Positions 45,009 through 54,026 of a DNA stretch of 64,000 nt are shown one piece after another. The notes beneath the pieces were generated by a model. That model worked only from the letters and a program-made list of their open reading frames with translations. It ran no database searches and was not told where the DNA came from. Every line of letters begins with the position of its first letter. Positions within the stretch are counted from its first letter, which is position 1. The position numbers were made by a program, and so were the translations under genes. Origin of the DNA: Bradyrhizobium neotropicale (GTDB taxonomy: Bacteria; Pseudomonadota; Alphaproteobacteria; Rhizobiales; Xanthobacteraceae); NCBI RefSeq assembly GCF_001641695.1, contig NZ_LSEF01000025.1, forward strand, positions 5,297-69,296. The letters are read 5' to 3'.

Positions 45009-45644
45009 ATGACGATGATCTCGTTCGGCAAGACCCTCCTGGTGGGCGCGGCTCTTTCAATCTCATTCGCTGCATCCGCCGCTGCGCAGACGGCAACGAA
45101 GTCTATCGACCTCACGGTCGTCGACAGGTATGTCGCGTCGACCTTTGGCAAGGCCGCTCCGGAATGGCTGGCGCGGATCAAGCCCGACGCGACACTTGAG
45201 ACCTGCAACGCGTCCCGAAACGACGTTCCCTCCGCCGAAGCCGACAAGATCACGGCGCGCGAACTGGCGCGCGTGGTCTATCCGGCCGACGGCAAGCTCT
45301 TGGGTAACTGGAAGGAAGGCGCCAAGGTCGCCAATGACGGGCGAGGAAACCAATTCTCGGATCCGCCGGGACTCGTCGCCGGCGGCAATTGCTATGCCTG
45401 TCACCAGATCGAGCGGAGCGAGCTGAGCTACGGCACGCTTGGTCCGAGCCTGACCAACTATGGCAAGGACCGGAAATATGACCCCGAAGAGGTCAAGCGC
45501 GCTTACGCCAAGATCTACGACTCCCAGGCCTTTGCCGCCTGCTCGATCATGCCGCGGTTCGGCGCGAACAAGGTTCTGACCGAAACGCAGATCAAGAACA
45601 TCCTGGCCTTTCTGTTCGACCCGGAATCGCCTCTCAACAAATAG
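45009..45644 (+). CDS. soxX: SoxX c-type cytochrome of the SoxAX complex
   Basis: A 211-residue monohaem cytochrome. Signal peptide to about SAAAQTAT. Haem site CYACH (128-132) in GGNCYACHQI, followed by LGPSLTNYG, and the methionine ligand likely in SIMPRFGANKVL. It is partner of SoxA. The alternative start six bases on is also possible. After the TAG stop the same frame stays open for 57 further codons to a second TAG (see findings). Confidence 0.94.
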   Translation: MTMISFGKTLLVGAALSISFAASAAAQTATKSIDLTVVDRYVASTFGKAAPEWLARIKPDATLETCNASRNDVPSAEADKITARELARVVYPADGKLLGNWKEGAKVANDGRGNQFSDPPGLVAGGNCYACHQIERSELSYGTLGPSLTNYGKDRKYDPEEVKRAYAKIYDSQAFAACSIMPRFGANKVLTETQIKNILAFLFDPESPLNK

Positions 45645-45828
45645 GGCAGCACATTCGCCCGCCGACCAGCGGGTGATGTCGGGAACGACAATGAATCGAC
45701 GCGGGCTGATCGAATATCTTCGCGCCCGCGCGTCAATCCGAATGCCGTCGAGGTCGAGGCCGGTGTGGCCGAACTGCTTTCCCTTACCACACGCGGCTAC
45801 ACCATCATTCGTCCATAGGAGACTCAAG

Positions 45829-46297
45829 ATGATATCGACGCGAAAAGCGATGCTTGCGGTAATGGTTGCGAGCCTCGCGCTGCTGATCGGCGCCTGCACT
45901 GGAAGTTTCGCGGGGGAGCCGAAGGAACATCGCGTCGCCATTCAGGTCGACCAGGACGATCCCGCAATCATGAATCTGACGCTGAACAACGTGTCGAACA
46001 TCATCGAGCACTACAGAGCAAAGGGCGAACCGGTCGAGGGTGGATGTGGTCGCCTTCGGCCCCGGTCTTCACATGCTTCGCGCCGATACATCGCCGGTTA
46101 AGGACCGCATCAAGCAGATCACTGATGCGGCCTTCCCGTCGACCATTCAATATTCGGCCTGCAACAACACCAAGCAGGGAATGGAGCGACGCGAAGGCAA
46201 ATCGATCAGCTTGGTGCCGGAGGCCACGCTGGTGCCCTCCGGCGCCGTTCATCTCATCGAACGGCAGGAGCAGGGCTGGCCCTATCTCAGGCCGTGA
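45829..46297 (+). pseudogene. DsrE-like sulfur-relay protein, frameshifted
   Basis: From ATG 45829 (GGAG upstream) the frame gives a signal or lipoprotein-like leader (MVASLALLIGACTG) then EHRVAIQVDQDDPAIMNL and NVSNIIEHYRAKGEPVE. At 46038-46040 a GGG run carries one base too many; the family sequence then continues in the next frame, DVVAFGPGLHMLRADTSPVK to ERQEQGWPYLRP. Without the extra G the product would be about 155 residues, a normal exported DsrE-family protein. Read as is, the product ends prematurely at 46101. It follows soxX and probably took part in sulfur handling. Confidence 0.8.
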
Positions 46298-46303
46298 CGA
46301 TTT

Positions 46304-47398
46304 TCAGCTCCGACCGAACAGCCGGCTGAAATTGCGCTGGAGCAGCGTGCGGGGCGAGTCATCCACCAGGATTGCGATTCCGAGACGTGCACCCGCGACC
46401 ATGCCGGCAACGGCGAATGGCCACGACAGCGCGAGCATCGACCCAGCCGTAATGCCCTGACCGATGGTGCAGCCGCCGGCGAGGATACCGCCCGCCCCCA
46501 TCAAGGCAGCGCCGCAAAGGTGACGGCGCATTTCGCGATCGTCGTCGAAGGCTTCCCATTGGAATTGACCTGCCTGAAGGGCAGCAACGTGTGCTCCAAG
46601 GATGGTGCCGATTACGCTGCCGACGCCGAAGTCACCGAAGGCCGACACGTTCATCAGTCCCGCGTAGACCGTTTTGCCGACTGTCGAAACGAAGCTCAGA
46701 CTCTGCGGACGGTTCGGACCTGCGAAATCGTCATTGAGGATCGAGGTCAGAATCCAGCCCGCCGTGATCAGGAGCCCGAGCGCTATGCCCGCCGTGACAA
46801 GCCGGGGCGTCCGCCGCAGCCGGACATCGCGCAACGCCAGCACGCAAAGTGCGATACCCGCGAGCGCGGCGATCAATGGCCTCGTCTCAAAGCCGACCGC
46901 ACGCGAGATCAGGGCGGCGATATCGGTCCCTCCTTCGGGGAGCGGGACAGCGAAGCGTTCGAGAAAGCCGATCCGAAGGTCGGCTAGCATGCCCCGCAGC
47001 ATGGCGTAAGCCGCAGCTCCAAGGACGAAGACGACGAAGAGACTGCGAAGATCGCCGGTCCCCAATCGCACAAGCGAACCCATGCCGCAGGTCCCGACCA
47101 AGGCCATGCCCACGCCAAAGGCGACGCTGCCGATTACGATGGACAGCAAGGGAAAGGCCACGGGCGCATATGACGTTTCGGCAGGATTGAGGATGCCGGC
47201 CAGAACGAGGGCCTGTGTGCCGAGAAGCGCGATGCCGAGCGCCAGTGCGAACACCCGAAGGCGGCGGCTGTCGCCGCCGATGAGGAAGTCCTCGATCGCA
47301 CCAAACGTGCACAATTTCGAACGCTGGATGGCGAATCCAAGCGCGCCCCCAATTGCAAGTCCGCTCAAAGCCTGCATCCAGGCAGACATATTCTGCAC
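46304..47398 (-). CDS. YeeE/YedE-family sulfur-compound transporter
   Basis: A 364-residue membrane protein with about nine to ten hydrophobic segments. The three family cysteine motifs are present: RSKLCTFGA, GTCGMGSLVRLGTGDLRS and GGCTIGQGITAGS, which in the characterised YeeE line a thiosulfate path. GGGAGG lies five bases before the GTG at 47398, which I take as start; an ATG nine bases later is possible. It is convergent with the DsrE-like gene (six bases between stops) and downstream of the ArsR regulator, so it belongs to the sox locus. Confidence 0.9.
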   Translation of the reverse strand: MQNMSAWMQALSGLAIGGALGFAIQRSKLCTFGAIEDFLIGGDSRRLRVFALALGIALLGTQALVLAGILNPAETSYAPVAFPLLSIVIGSVAFGVGMALVGTCGMGSLVRLGTGDLRSLFVVFVLGAAAYAMLRGMLADLRIGFLERFAVPLPEGGTDIAALISRAVGFETRPLIAALAGIALCVLALRDVRLRRTPRLVTAGIALGLLITAGWILTSILNDDFAGPNRPQSLSFVSTVGKTVYAGLMNVSAFGDFGVGSVIGTILGAHVAALQAGQFQWEAFDDDREMRRHLCGAALMGAGGILAGGCTIGQGITAGSMLALSWPFAVAGMVAGARLGIAILVDDSPRTLLQRNFSRLFGRS

Positions 47399-47465
47399 GG
47401 ATTCCTCCCATCCCGCCTGCGGTTACGCCGCCAGCGGTTTCCCGCGGATACGATGGCCGCGGCGC

Positions 47466-47843
47466 TTACTTGTTCTGCGGATCAGGACCGGTCGCGCAGA
47501 AGATATCGTAGATGACTGAAATCACTCGACGCACGTCATCATTGGCGAGACTGTAGTAGATTGTCTTTCCGTCGCGACGGGTATCGACCATACCGTCGTA
47601 GCGAAGACGGGCAAGCTGCTGCGACACGGCCGACTGCCTGAGCGACAAGATGTTCTCGAGTTCGGTCACCGATCGTTCCCGCTCGGCGAGCAGACACAGC
47701 AGCAGCAATCGGCTTTCATGCGACAGCGCCTTGAGGAAGTTGCTCGCCTTCCGCGCCTTCCGCATCAACAGATCGAGCTCCGGCGAATATTCTGCTCCGT
47801 CCCGGAGTTCCGTCTCGATTTCGTTGGAGAGAATGGAGTTCAT
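47466..47843 (-). CDS. ArsR-family repressor of BigR/SqrR/SoxR type
   Basis: A 125-residue winged-helix repressor. Cys50 (RLLLLCLLAE) and Cys116 (VIYDIFCATG) are 66 residues apart, the same spacing as the reactive pair (41 and 107) in the persulfide sensor SqrR. The recognition region is SLRQSAVSQQLARLRYDGMV and the wing RRDGKTIYYSL. It most likely represses sox and the YeeE gene until sulfane sulfur links the two cysteines. It shares the strand with the YeeE gene, 67 bp upstream of it. Confidence 0.9.
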   Translation of the reverse strand: MNSILSNEIETELRDGAEYSPELDLLMRKARKASNFLKALSHESRLLLLCLLAERERSVTELENILSLRQSAVSQQLARLRYDGMVDTRRDGKTIYYSLANDDVRRVISVIYDIFCATGPDPQNK

Positions 47844-47928
47844 CGCGTCTCGTCGCCTGTTTGAGAAAACCGGCAGCTACGGCAGGCCATGGCTTCCGTC
47901 CAAATGCGGAACTCGCCAGCGCCTCCGC

Positions 47929-47965
47929 CGCATACATACATGAATTCGCATATATATCAATGAGC
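47929..47965. promoter_or_regulatory. AT-rich dyad upstream of the ArsR gene
   Basis: The run around ATACATGAATTCGCATAT contains GAATTC and pairs at 6 of 9 positions on either side. It offers two overlapping degenerate half-matches to ATTC-N8-GAAT (GCAT-N8-GAAT and ATTC-N8-ATCA). It is about 90-120 bp before the ArsR start, a likely self-regulation site but weaker than the sox one. Confidence 0.35.
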
Positions 47966-48029
47966 TATGATTGCAAGGCAATCTCCGCTCCGGACACGCG
48001 GCGCGATACTTTCGTCCCCGGCCCCGGTC

Positions 48030-50006
48030 TCACGCGGCGCGGATCGACACCAGGAACTGGCGAACCTCGCGGCGCAGCACTTCCGCCTGGGTCGCAACCT
48101 GATCGGCCGAGCTCACGACCTGCTCGGCGGCGGCGCCGGCATCGGAGACGGCCGCCGTGACGACAGAGATGTCGTTGGTCACCTGGTCGGTTCCTGCGGC
48201 GGCGCGCTGCACGCTTTGCGCGATCTCCTGCGTTGCGGCGCCCTGCTCGGAAACCGCGTTGGCGATCGAGGCGGAGATCTCGCTGACCTCCGAGATTGTC
48301 GCGCAAATCACCTGGATGGCCTCGACGGCCTGCTTCGTCTCCTGCTGGATGACGGAAACCTGCTGGCCGATCTCGTCGGTCGCCTTTGCCGTTTGCGTCG
48401 CCAGCGCCTTCACCTCGCTTGCCACCACGGCAAAGCCTCTGCCGGATTCACCTGCTCTCGCCGCCTCAATGGTTGCGTTCAGCGCCAGGAGGTTGGTCTG
48501 GCTCGCGATGTTGTTGATGAGTTCGACGATCTCGCCGATCTTCTGGGCGGCGGAGGCTAGTCCCTGCACGCGCGTATTGGTGCGCTCCCGCTCCTGCGAG
48601 GCTCTGCCGACGATCTGCGAGGCTTGGGCGACCTGACGCGTGATTTCAGTGATCGACGAGGAGAGTTCCTCGGCCGCGGCCGCGACGGTCTGCACGCTCG
48701 CGGATGTTTCCTGCGATGCGTGCGTGACTGCAAGAGATTGCTGCTTCGCGCTGGTCGCGGTGCCCGACATCGATTGCGCAGTCGATTTCATCGAACCCGC
48801 CGAGTTCGAGACTGTCTCGGCTACGCCCTGGACACTCGCCTCGAAGCGATCGGCGAGGCTAGCCATGGCGACTCGCTTCTCGGTCTCCGCTTCGCGCTTC
48901 ATCCGCTCCTGCTCGCTGCGGATTCCGGCAACCTTGATCGCATTCTCCTTGAAGACGTTCACGGCCTGAGCCATGCGACCGACTTCGTTTCGGCCCTCAC
49001 AATCGGGGAGTTCGATGTCGTGCGTACCGGCCGCGAGCTTCCGCATTGCCTCTGTGAGGGTCAGAATCGGACGAGAGATGCTGCCCGAGATCAAGAGGCC
49101 AGCGATGCAAGCGATCAGGATCGCGACCGTTGCGGCGGCCGTGGCCATGAGCTGCGCATCGGTGATGGCGGAAACGTAGCTGCTGTTGTCCATGACGATC
49201 TCGACAGCACCGATCGGCTTTCCGGAGAAATCAACGATCGGACCGAGCAGCGCGGCCACCGGCGTGGCGCCAAGCTCGCCCTTGCGAAGCAGGAACTGGC
49301 CTTTCGCTGCGTCTCGATATTCGCCTTGCGAGTAGAAGGTCTTTTGTCCGAGTGTACCGCCGAAGGTCGCAAAGCTATCCTTGTCGGCCAGGTGAAACAC
49401 GCTGTCGACACCGCGGCTTTTCTTGAAGTTCTCAAAGAACTGCTGCCCGAACGATAGACCAAACTCGACCGATCCGACCTGCTTTTCCGCGTGCAGCACG
49501 GGCACTACCCCGCGAATCCCAAGCCCGGCTACGCCGCCCTCGAGACCAAGCACGGTCTTGCCCTGAGTATTGGTCTCGACCACCGTCTTGCGGAATGACG
49601 AGAGATCATCGCCGAACTTCTGCGGTTGGTGCACGCGCAGGAAGGACGTCGCCGGCGCCTTGTGGAACTGGAATTGCTCGACCTCGTAGACCTTCTTGAG
49701 GTCATCGAAGCCGGCCCCAAAGTATCCGAGCAAGGTCGTGCGATCGTCACGGGACATCGCCTCCCGGATCTGCGGTATCGAAGCCACCACCGCACTCATC
49801 GCGGCGGCGCGACGCGATTCCTGCGTCAGGCGGGACTGCAGAGCATCGTAGTGGCTGCGCAATTCGCGCTCGTCGGCGCGGTTGACGATGCCGTGGATGA
49901 TCCAAAGCACCCCCATCAGCACAACGACCGCCGTCCCGGCAGATGCCGTGGCAAGCGCCAGCGTGATCTGCATCCTCAGACCAACATTGCGAAACGGCGA
50001 TTTCAT
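48030..50006 (-). CDS. Methyl-accepting chemotaxis protein
   Basis: A 658-residue chemoreceptor. First membrane helix about residues 15-37 ([19 protein letters not shown]), a periplasmic sensor of about 250 residues ([39 protein letters not shown], cache-like), a second helix ([20 protein letters not shown]), HAMP, then the signalling hairpin with the strictly conserved [20 protein letters not shown]. The ligand is unknown. It stands next to the sox locus and a TonB receptor but no che genes are nearby. ATG 50006 has a GGGGGG run just before it; a TTG upstream is less likely. Confidence 0.93.
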   Translation of the reverse strand: MKSPFRNVGLRMQITLALATASAGTAVVVLMGVLWIIHGIVNRADERELRSHYDALQSRLTQESRRAAAMSAVVASIPQIREAMSRDDRTTLLGYFGAGFDDLKKVYEVEQFQFHKAPATSFLRVHQPQKFGDDLSSFRKTVVETNTQGKTVLGLEGGVAGLGIRGVVPVLHAEKQVGSVEFGLSFGQQFFENFKKSRGVDSVFHLADKDSFATFGGTLGQKTFYSQGEYRDAAKGQFLLRKGELGATPVAALLGPIVDFSGKPIGAVEIVMDNSSYVSAITDAQLMATAAATVAILIACIAGLLISGSISRPILTLTEAMRKLAAGTHDIELPDCEGRNEVGRMAQAVNVFKENAIKVAGIRSEQERMKREAETEKRVAMASLADRFEASVQGVAETVSNSAGSMKSTAQSMSGTATSAKQQSLAVTHASQETSASVQTVAAAAEELSSSITEITRQVAQASQIVGRASQERERTNTRVQGLASAAQKIGEIVELINNIASQTNLLALNATIEAARAGESGRGFAVVASEVKALATQTAKATDEIGQQVSVIQQETKQAVEAIQVICATISEVSEISASIANAVSEQGAATQEIAQSVQRAAAGTDQVTNDISVVTAAVSDAGAAAEQVVSSADQVATQAEVLRREVRQFLVSIRAA

Positions 50007-50163
50007 CGGCCCCCCAGCCAAAAGGCGCTGCGCACCTCTCCGACGATGAAATCTCTCAGGACGAAATTAAATTTGCGTTAATCATTCACGTTTGTGAATT
50101 TGTCGCGGGACGCTTGAATCACTCGGTCGAACACCCAAGCGATGACCAGAGTAAGAGCAGCGA

Positions 50164-52446
50164 TTACATGTCCACGGTCATCGACAGGAGATACGTGCGC
50201 GGTGCTCCCAGGAAGAACGTTCCGAATGAAGCCACGCTGGACCAGTAAGTCGTACCGGTCACGTTCTGAACGTTCGCGCGGAACGTCGTCTTCCTGCCGT
50301 TGATCGCCGTCGTGTAGCGGGCACCGAGATCGAGTCGCGTCCAATCCGGGATCGGCTGCTTGTTCGCGGTATCGACGAACTGCTTACCCGTGTAGATGAC
50401 GGCCCCATTCAAAGTGAGCCCTCTCATCCACGGGAGATCCCACTCGGCTCCAATATTGGCCTGGATGTTCGGAACGCCGATTGGCGTGTTGCCCAAATTC
50501 GCCGCGACGGCAGTCTTCGTCAGGGTGCCATCCAGCAGCGAAAAGCCTCCGAGGACACGAACATCGGGCATGAGTTCGCCGTACACGTTGAACTCGAGCC
50601 CACGGACTTGCTGTTCGGCGGTCGCGGCGAAGCGCCCGGCGGATAGCTCGCCGCTTGCCTTCGATATCTGGAAGGCGCTGACGGTGGTTGCGAACCGACC
50701 GAAGTCCACCTTGATGCCGGCCTCGTACTGCTTGGCAATGTAGGGCGGGAGCACTTCGCCGAAATTGGAAGCGGCCTGCGGCGCGACGTCGCCCCGGCTT
50801 AGACCTTCGATGTAGTTCGCATACAGAGAGACGTTGTCCCGGGGCCGGATGACAAGGCCGACCACGGGAGTGGTCGCGCTCTTGTCGTAGGACGACGTCA
50901 GCGTTCCGACATTGGAGAGATAGTTGTTCGCCTCGATGCCCTGGCGCCGGACACCCAAAGTCAACAGGACCCGCTCATCGAGCACGGACAAGGTGTCAGC
51001 AATCGAGAGCCCCGTGAGTTCACTGTCCGAGAGCCGAGGGCGCCCGCTGATCTCGTTCGCAAACTGAGTTGGCGCCACTATCGGACTATAGATGTTCGAC
51101 GTGACCAGACTGCCATTGGTGAGCCGCCGGTACAGCGCGTCTTGATAAAACGAGGCCTGGAAGGCGACGGCATGATGGACGAAGCCAGTGTCGAACCGGC
51201 CGCGGACGCCGCCATCATATGTGGTTCGATCGACGCTAAGCCCGAAGAATTGGGGCGTCGAGGTCGTGTCGCCGCTCGTGTTGATGATCGTCGGAAGACC
51301 GAAGAATCTCTCGACATTGGTCCGAGAGCCGCCGACGTCGGCGAACAGCGTAACCTGATCGCTTAGATCGTATTCGGTGCGCAGCAAGGCAGATTGATCG
51401 TTGATGTGCGACCATTCCCAGGGCTGGGTCACGTTCAACCGACCGTCCGGCGCCTTTGGCACTTGTAGGCCCGGTGCCATGAGGAAGGGACGTGACGGAG
51501 CGTCGAACCGATCGGTCTGGGCGATGAGGTAGAGCCACGACCTGAACCGTTCGCCCTGATAGTCGAGGGCGAGCGATCCGACACCCGTCGCTTCGGACTG
51601 GCGGTCAATGGGCGTATCGCCGTCGCGCACACTGCCGCTGGCTCGCACGCCCCATTCCTTGCTGTCGCCGTAACGCCTCGCGACATCCCAGTGACCGCCG
51701 AACCGTGCGGCCGAGCCGTAATCCACCGTGAAGCGGGTCAAATCATCTCCCGCGCGCTTAGGCACGACATTGATGACGCCGCCGACGCCGCCATTGGGTG
51801 CGATGCCCGAGAGCGCCGCCGAGGGGCCCTTGAGCACTTCGATGCGCTCGACGTAATCCGTGAAGATGCGGTATGTCGGCGCGATCCCGTAAAGGCCCTC
51901 GAAGGCAAACTCACCGTTGTTGCCTTCGTTGATCGGGAAGCCGCGAATGTTGAAGGAATCGAGCACACCGCCCGTTGGGTGGGAACTGCGCACGGAAGGA
52001 TCCAGGATCAAGGCCTCCGCGGCCGTCGCCGCCTGCTGATCCCGGATGAACTTGTCCGTGTAACTCGTTACGTTGAACGGTGACTTCATTGTGTCCGTAT
52101 TTCCGAGCAGTCCCAGCCGCGCGCCTTGAGCGACCTGACCGCCTGCAAAGGCAGGCACGACGCCCGACTGCGATGGCTTCGATTGCACCGCGACCGTTTC
52201 GGCTTGCGGAGCACCAGGCGCCGTGGGGCGCCGAGAAGTTGATCGGACCGGGCCAGCATTTCGGCTGGTCGGTGCACGGCGAAGCGACCGTTGCGTTGGA
52301 GCATCGACGGTAACGGGTGGAAGCGAGTTCACGCCTTGCGGTGTTTGGGATTGAGCGGGCGATTCGAACCACGCCAGCAACGCTACTCCACCCAGCAGCT
52401 TCGCACCAAAGCGAGCTACCGTCCCAACCTCACCTGCACGTCGCAT
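50164..52446 (-). CDS. TonB-dependent siderophore receptor (FhuA-like)
   Basis: A 760-residue receptor from ATG 52446; an in-frame ATG at 52464 is an alternative. Signal peptide to about SPAQSQTPQ. Plug: SPFNVTSYTDKFIRDQQAAT, VRSSHPTGG, FNIRGFPINEGNNGEFAFEG, RIEVLKGPSAALSGIAPNGG. Barrel: LYANYIEGLSRGDVAPQAA, YEAGIKVDFGRFATTVSAF, and PDWTRLDLGARYTT. This is the ferrichrome/hydroxamate-type family by these blocks. The last residue is methionine (LLSMTVDM), not the usual aromatic. No siderophore transport partners are adjacent. Confidence 0.92.
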   Translation of the reverse strand: MRRAGEVGTVARFGAKLLGGVALLAWFESPAQSQTPQGVNSLPPVTVDAPTQRSLRRAPTSRNAGPVRSTSRRPTAPGAPQAETVAVQSKPSQSGVVPAFAGGQVAQGARLGLLGNTDTMKSPFNVTSYTDKFIRDQQAATAAEALILDPSVRSSHPTGGVLDSFNIRGFPINEGNNGEFAFEGLYGIAPTYRIFTDYVERIEVLKGPSAALSGIAPNGGVGGVINVVPKRAGDDLTRFTVDYGSAARFGGHWDVARRYGDSKEWGVRASGSVRDGDTPIDRQSEATGVGSLALDYQGERFRSWLYLIAQTDRFDAPSRPFLMAPGLQVPKAPDGRLNVTQPWEWSHINDQSALLRTEYDLSDQVTLFADVGGSRTNVERFFGLPTIINTSGDTTSTPQFFGLSVDRTTYDGGVRGRFDTGFVHHAVAFQASFYQDALYRRLTNGSLVTSNIYSPIVAPTQFANEISGRPRLSDSELTGLSIADTLSVLDERVLLTLGVRRQGIEANNYLSNVGTLTSSYDKSATTPVVGLVIRPRDNVSLYANYIEGLSRGDVAPQAASNFGEVLPPYIAKQYEAGIKVDFGRFATTVSAFQISKASGELSAGRFAATAEQQVRGLEFNVYGELMPDVRVLGGFSLLDGTLTKTAVAANLGNTPIGVPNIQANIGAEWDLPWMRGLTLNGAVIYTGKQFVDTANKQPIPDWTRLDLGARYTTAINGRKTTFRANVQNVTGTTYWSSVASFGTFFLGAPRTYLLSMTVDM

Positions 52447-53062
52447 TCCCAGAAAGTCCCTCATCAACAGCACGTCGCCCAACGTGAAATGGCTCCACGC
52501 TCGGCCTGCAACGACCATGAATCGAAGATCCGCTCTCACGTCAGAGTTCGGCTTATCGCTCGTGAATCAGTTGCTTCGCAGGCTCGCACTCAGGCTTGGT
52601 TGCCTACGTTATTGTCGGCAACATCCGATTGCTCGCGATCCGCACCGCTTCTTTAGAGAGACGCCATCGTGGCCGCAACGCAAATGCGCGCGCTGCGAAT
52701 TAGAATGTCTCGATCATCGACGACTCGTGTCGGTCGACATCGCGTTTGGAAACACTCCAAAGATGCCTCGAAGATTCCAAATCATTGCTGTTGAGGGAAA
52801 GGCCATGCTTTTCCTGGACGCGGCAACGCTCTGGACCTCGTCATGGACCGGCTGTTGCTGGTCACGACCTCGTCATGGACCGGCTGTTGCTGGTCACTAT
52901 CTCGTTGCCATCGCTCTCATTGCGACGACATGCCGCGGTACAAGATGTGCAGATGAAAGGGCTCGTGATGAGCTCTCGCGGTGGTTCAATGGGCCGACGT
53001 TGAGCGACCGCACCAGCGGAAACTAGCCAACAACTGCCCAAGGGCTCGCTCTTGATGGCGCT
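52447..53062. other. Non-coding gap with a tandem duplication
   Basis: No convincing gene on either strand between the siderophore receptor start and the 3' end of ubiV. Contains the 2 x 32-bp repeat. The surrounding short frames have no ribosome sites and arginine-rich composition, so I read none as genes. Confidence 0.5.
52834..52897. repeat. Two adjacent identical 32-bp repeats
   Basis: The 32 bases at 52834-52865 (beginning GACCTCGTCATGG, ending TTGCTGGTCAC) are repeated without change at 52866-52897. Perfect identity suggests a recent duplication by slippage. 32 is not a multiple of three, so it would break any frame passing through it. Confidence 0.9.
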
Positions 53063-54001
53063 TCACTGAGAGTCTCGATTTGCGGCGCTGAGCCGTTGCT
53101 CATCTCCTGACCGGGTACGACGATAGACGTGACCTGGCTCTGCCCACAAGAACCCATTCGAAAAGGGTACACCGGGATAGACTGCGGCAAGGCGACGGTT
53201 GCCGCCGTGGATGTCGTCACGACCGTCCAACACGTCGCGAAAGGTCTTGGCGACGACGACCATGTCGCAATCCTGCGGCGACAGGCGCAGCGAGCCAACG
53301 TGGCTCTCGCGCAATGAACCAGCGTCGCCCAGCAAATTGGCGCAGGTGTGAGACAGGGTTTGCACGCCGTTGATGGTCAGGAAGTCCTGCTGCTCCAACG
53401 TGTTCAGGAGGAGACCATCCGGGTCCTTCTCGCAGACGAAGCGGCAATTATCCTTGGTGAGCTTGTGAAGGCGCGCATGATAGCAACGGGCGGAGATCGC
53501 CAGTGGCACCCTGCCGAACGCAAACACCTCGATGGTGACATCGGGAATCGCCCTCGCGATCGTCGCTATCGAGGACAGCGGCAACTCTGGCGGCAGGCAG
53601 ATGCGCCTCGCCCCGCGCGCGGCGTGAAAAGCCGCGCTTGCCTCGTTGTAGATGTTGACGAACGGCCCGATGGCGTGCGGCCGGCCGGCGAGCGCTCTAA
53701 GGCAGGTCAGGTCGTTCACCTCGATCGACACGTCCTCGGCCGCGGCAAGCTCCATGGTCTGACGGCGCTCGCGCCGCAACGAGACCAGGATCAGCGACCC
53801 CAGCAGGACCTGCTTGCCTGCTTTTTGCAGCCGTTCGACCACAGCCGGCATGTGGGCTGCAAGGAACGGCGAGCGTTTCGAGCAGACGATCTCACCGACG
53901 GACACGACATCGACCGGCGCTTCGTCGGCGATACGGAAATAGAAGTCGCGCCAGCGTTCCGGCGCCCAATTGTACAGAACTGGACCGAGGCTGAGTTGCA
54001 T
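53063..54001 (-). CDS. ubiV: UbiV, oxygen-independent ubiquinone hydroxylation protein
   Basis: A 312-residue U32-family protein. Four cysteines match the iron-sulfur ligands known for UbiV: Cys40 (VGEIVCSKRSPF), Cys173, Cys186 and Cys190 (ARCYHARLHKLTKDNCRFVC). It works with UbiU to hydroxylate the ubiquinone ring without oxygen. The C-terminal tail beyond about residue 290 is longer than usual. It lies 25 bp after ubiU in the operon ubiT-ubiU-ubiV. Confidence 0.93.
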   Translation of the reverse strand: MQLSLGPVLYNWAPERWRDFYFRIADEAPVDVVSVGEIVCSKRSPFLAAHMPAVVERLQKAGKQVLLGSLILVSLRRERRQTMELAAAEDVSIEVNDLTCLRALAGRPHAIGPFVNIYNEASAAFHAARGARRICLPPELPLSSIATIARAIPDVTIEVFAFGRVPLAISARCYHARLHKLTKDNCRFVCEKDPDGLLLNTLEQQDFLTINGVQTLSHTCANLLGDAGSLRESHVGSLRLSPQDCDMVVVAKTFRDVLDGRDDIHGGNRRLAAVYPGVPFSNGFLWAEPGHVYRRTRSGDEQRLSAANRDSQ

Positions 54002-54026
54002 CGATGGACCTCAAATATTCGAAAGA

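Noticed and set aside
52746..53003. Short plus-strand frame across the 32-bp repeats
   Set aside because: The repeat unit is not a multiple of three and the translation is arginine-rich with no recognisable domain.
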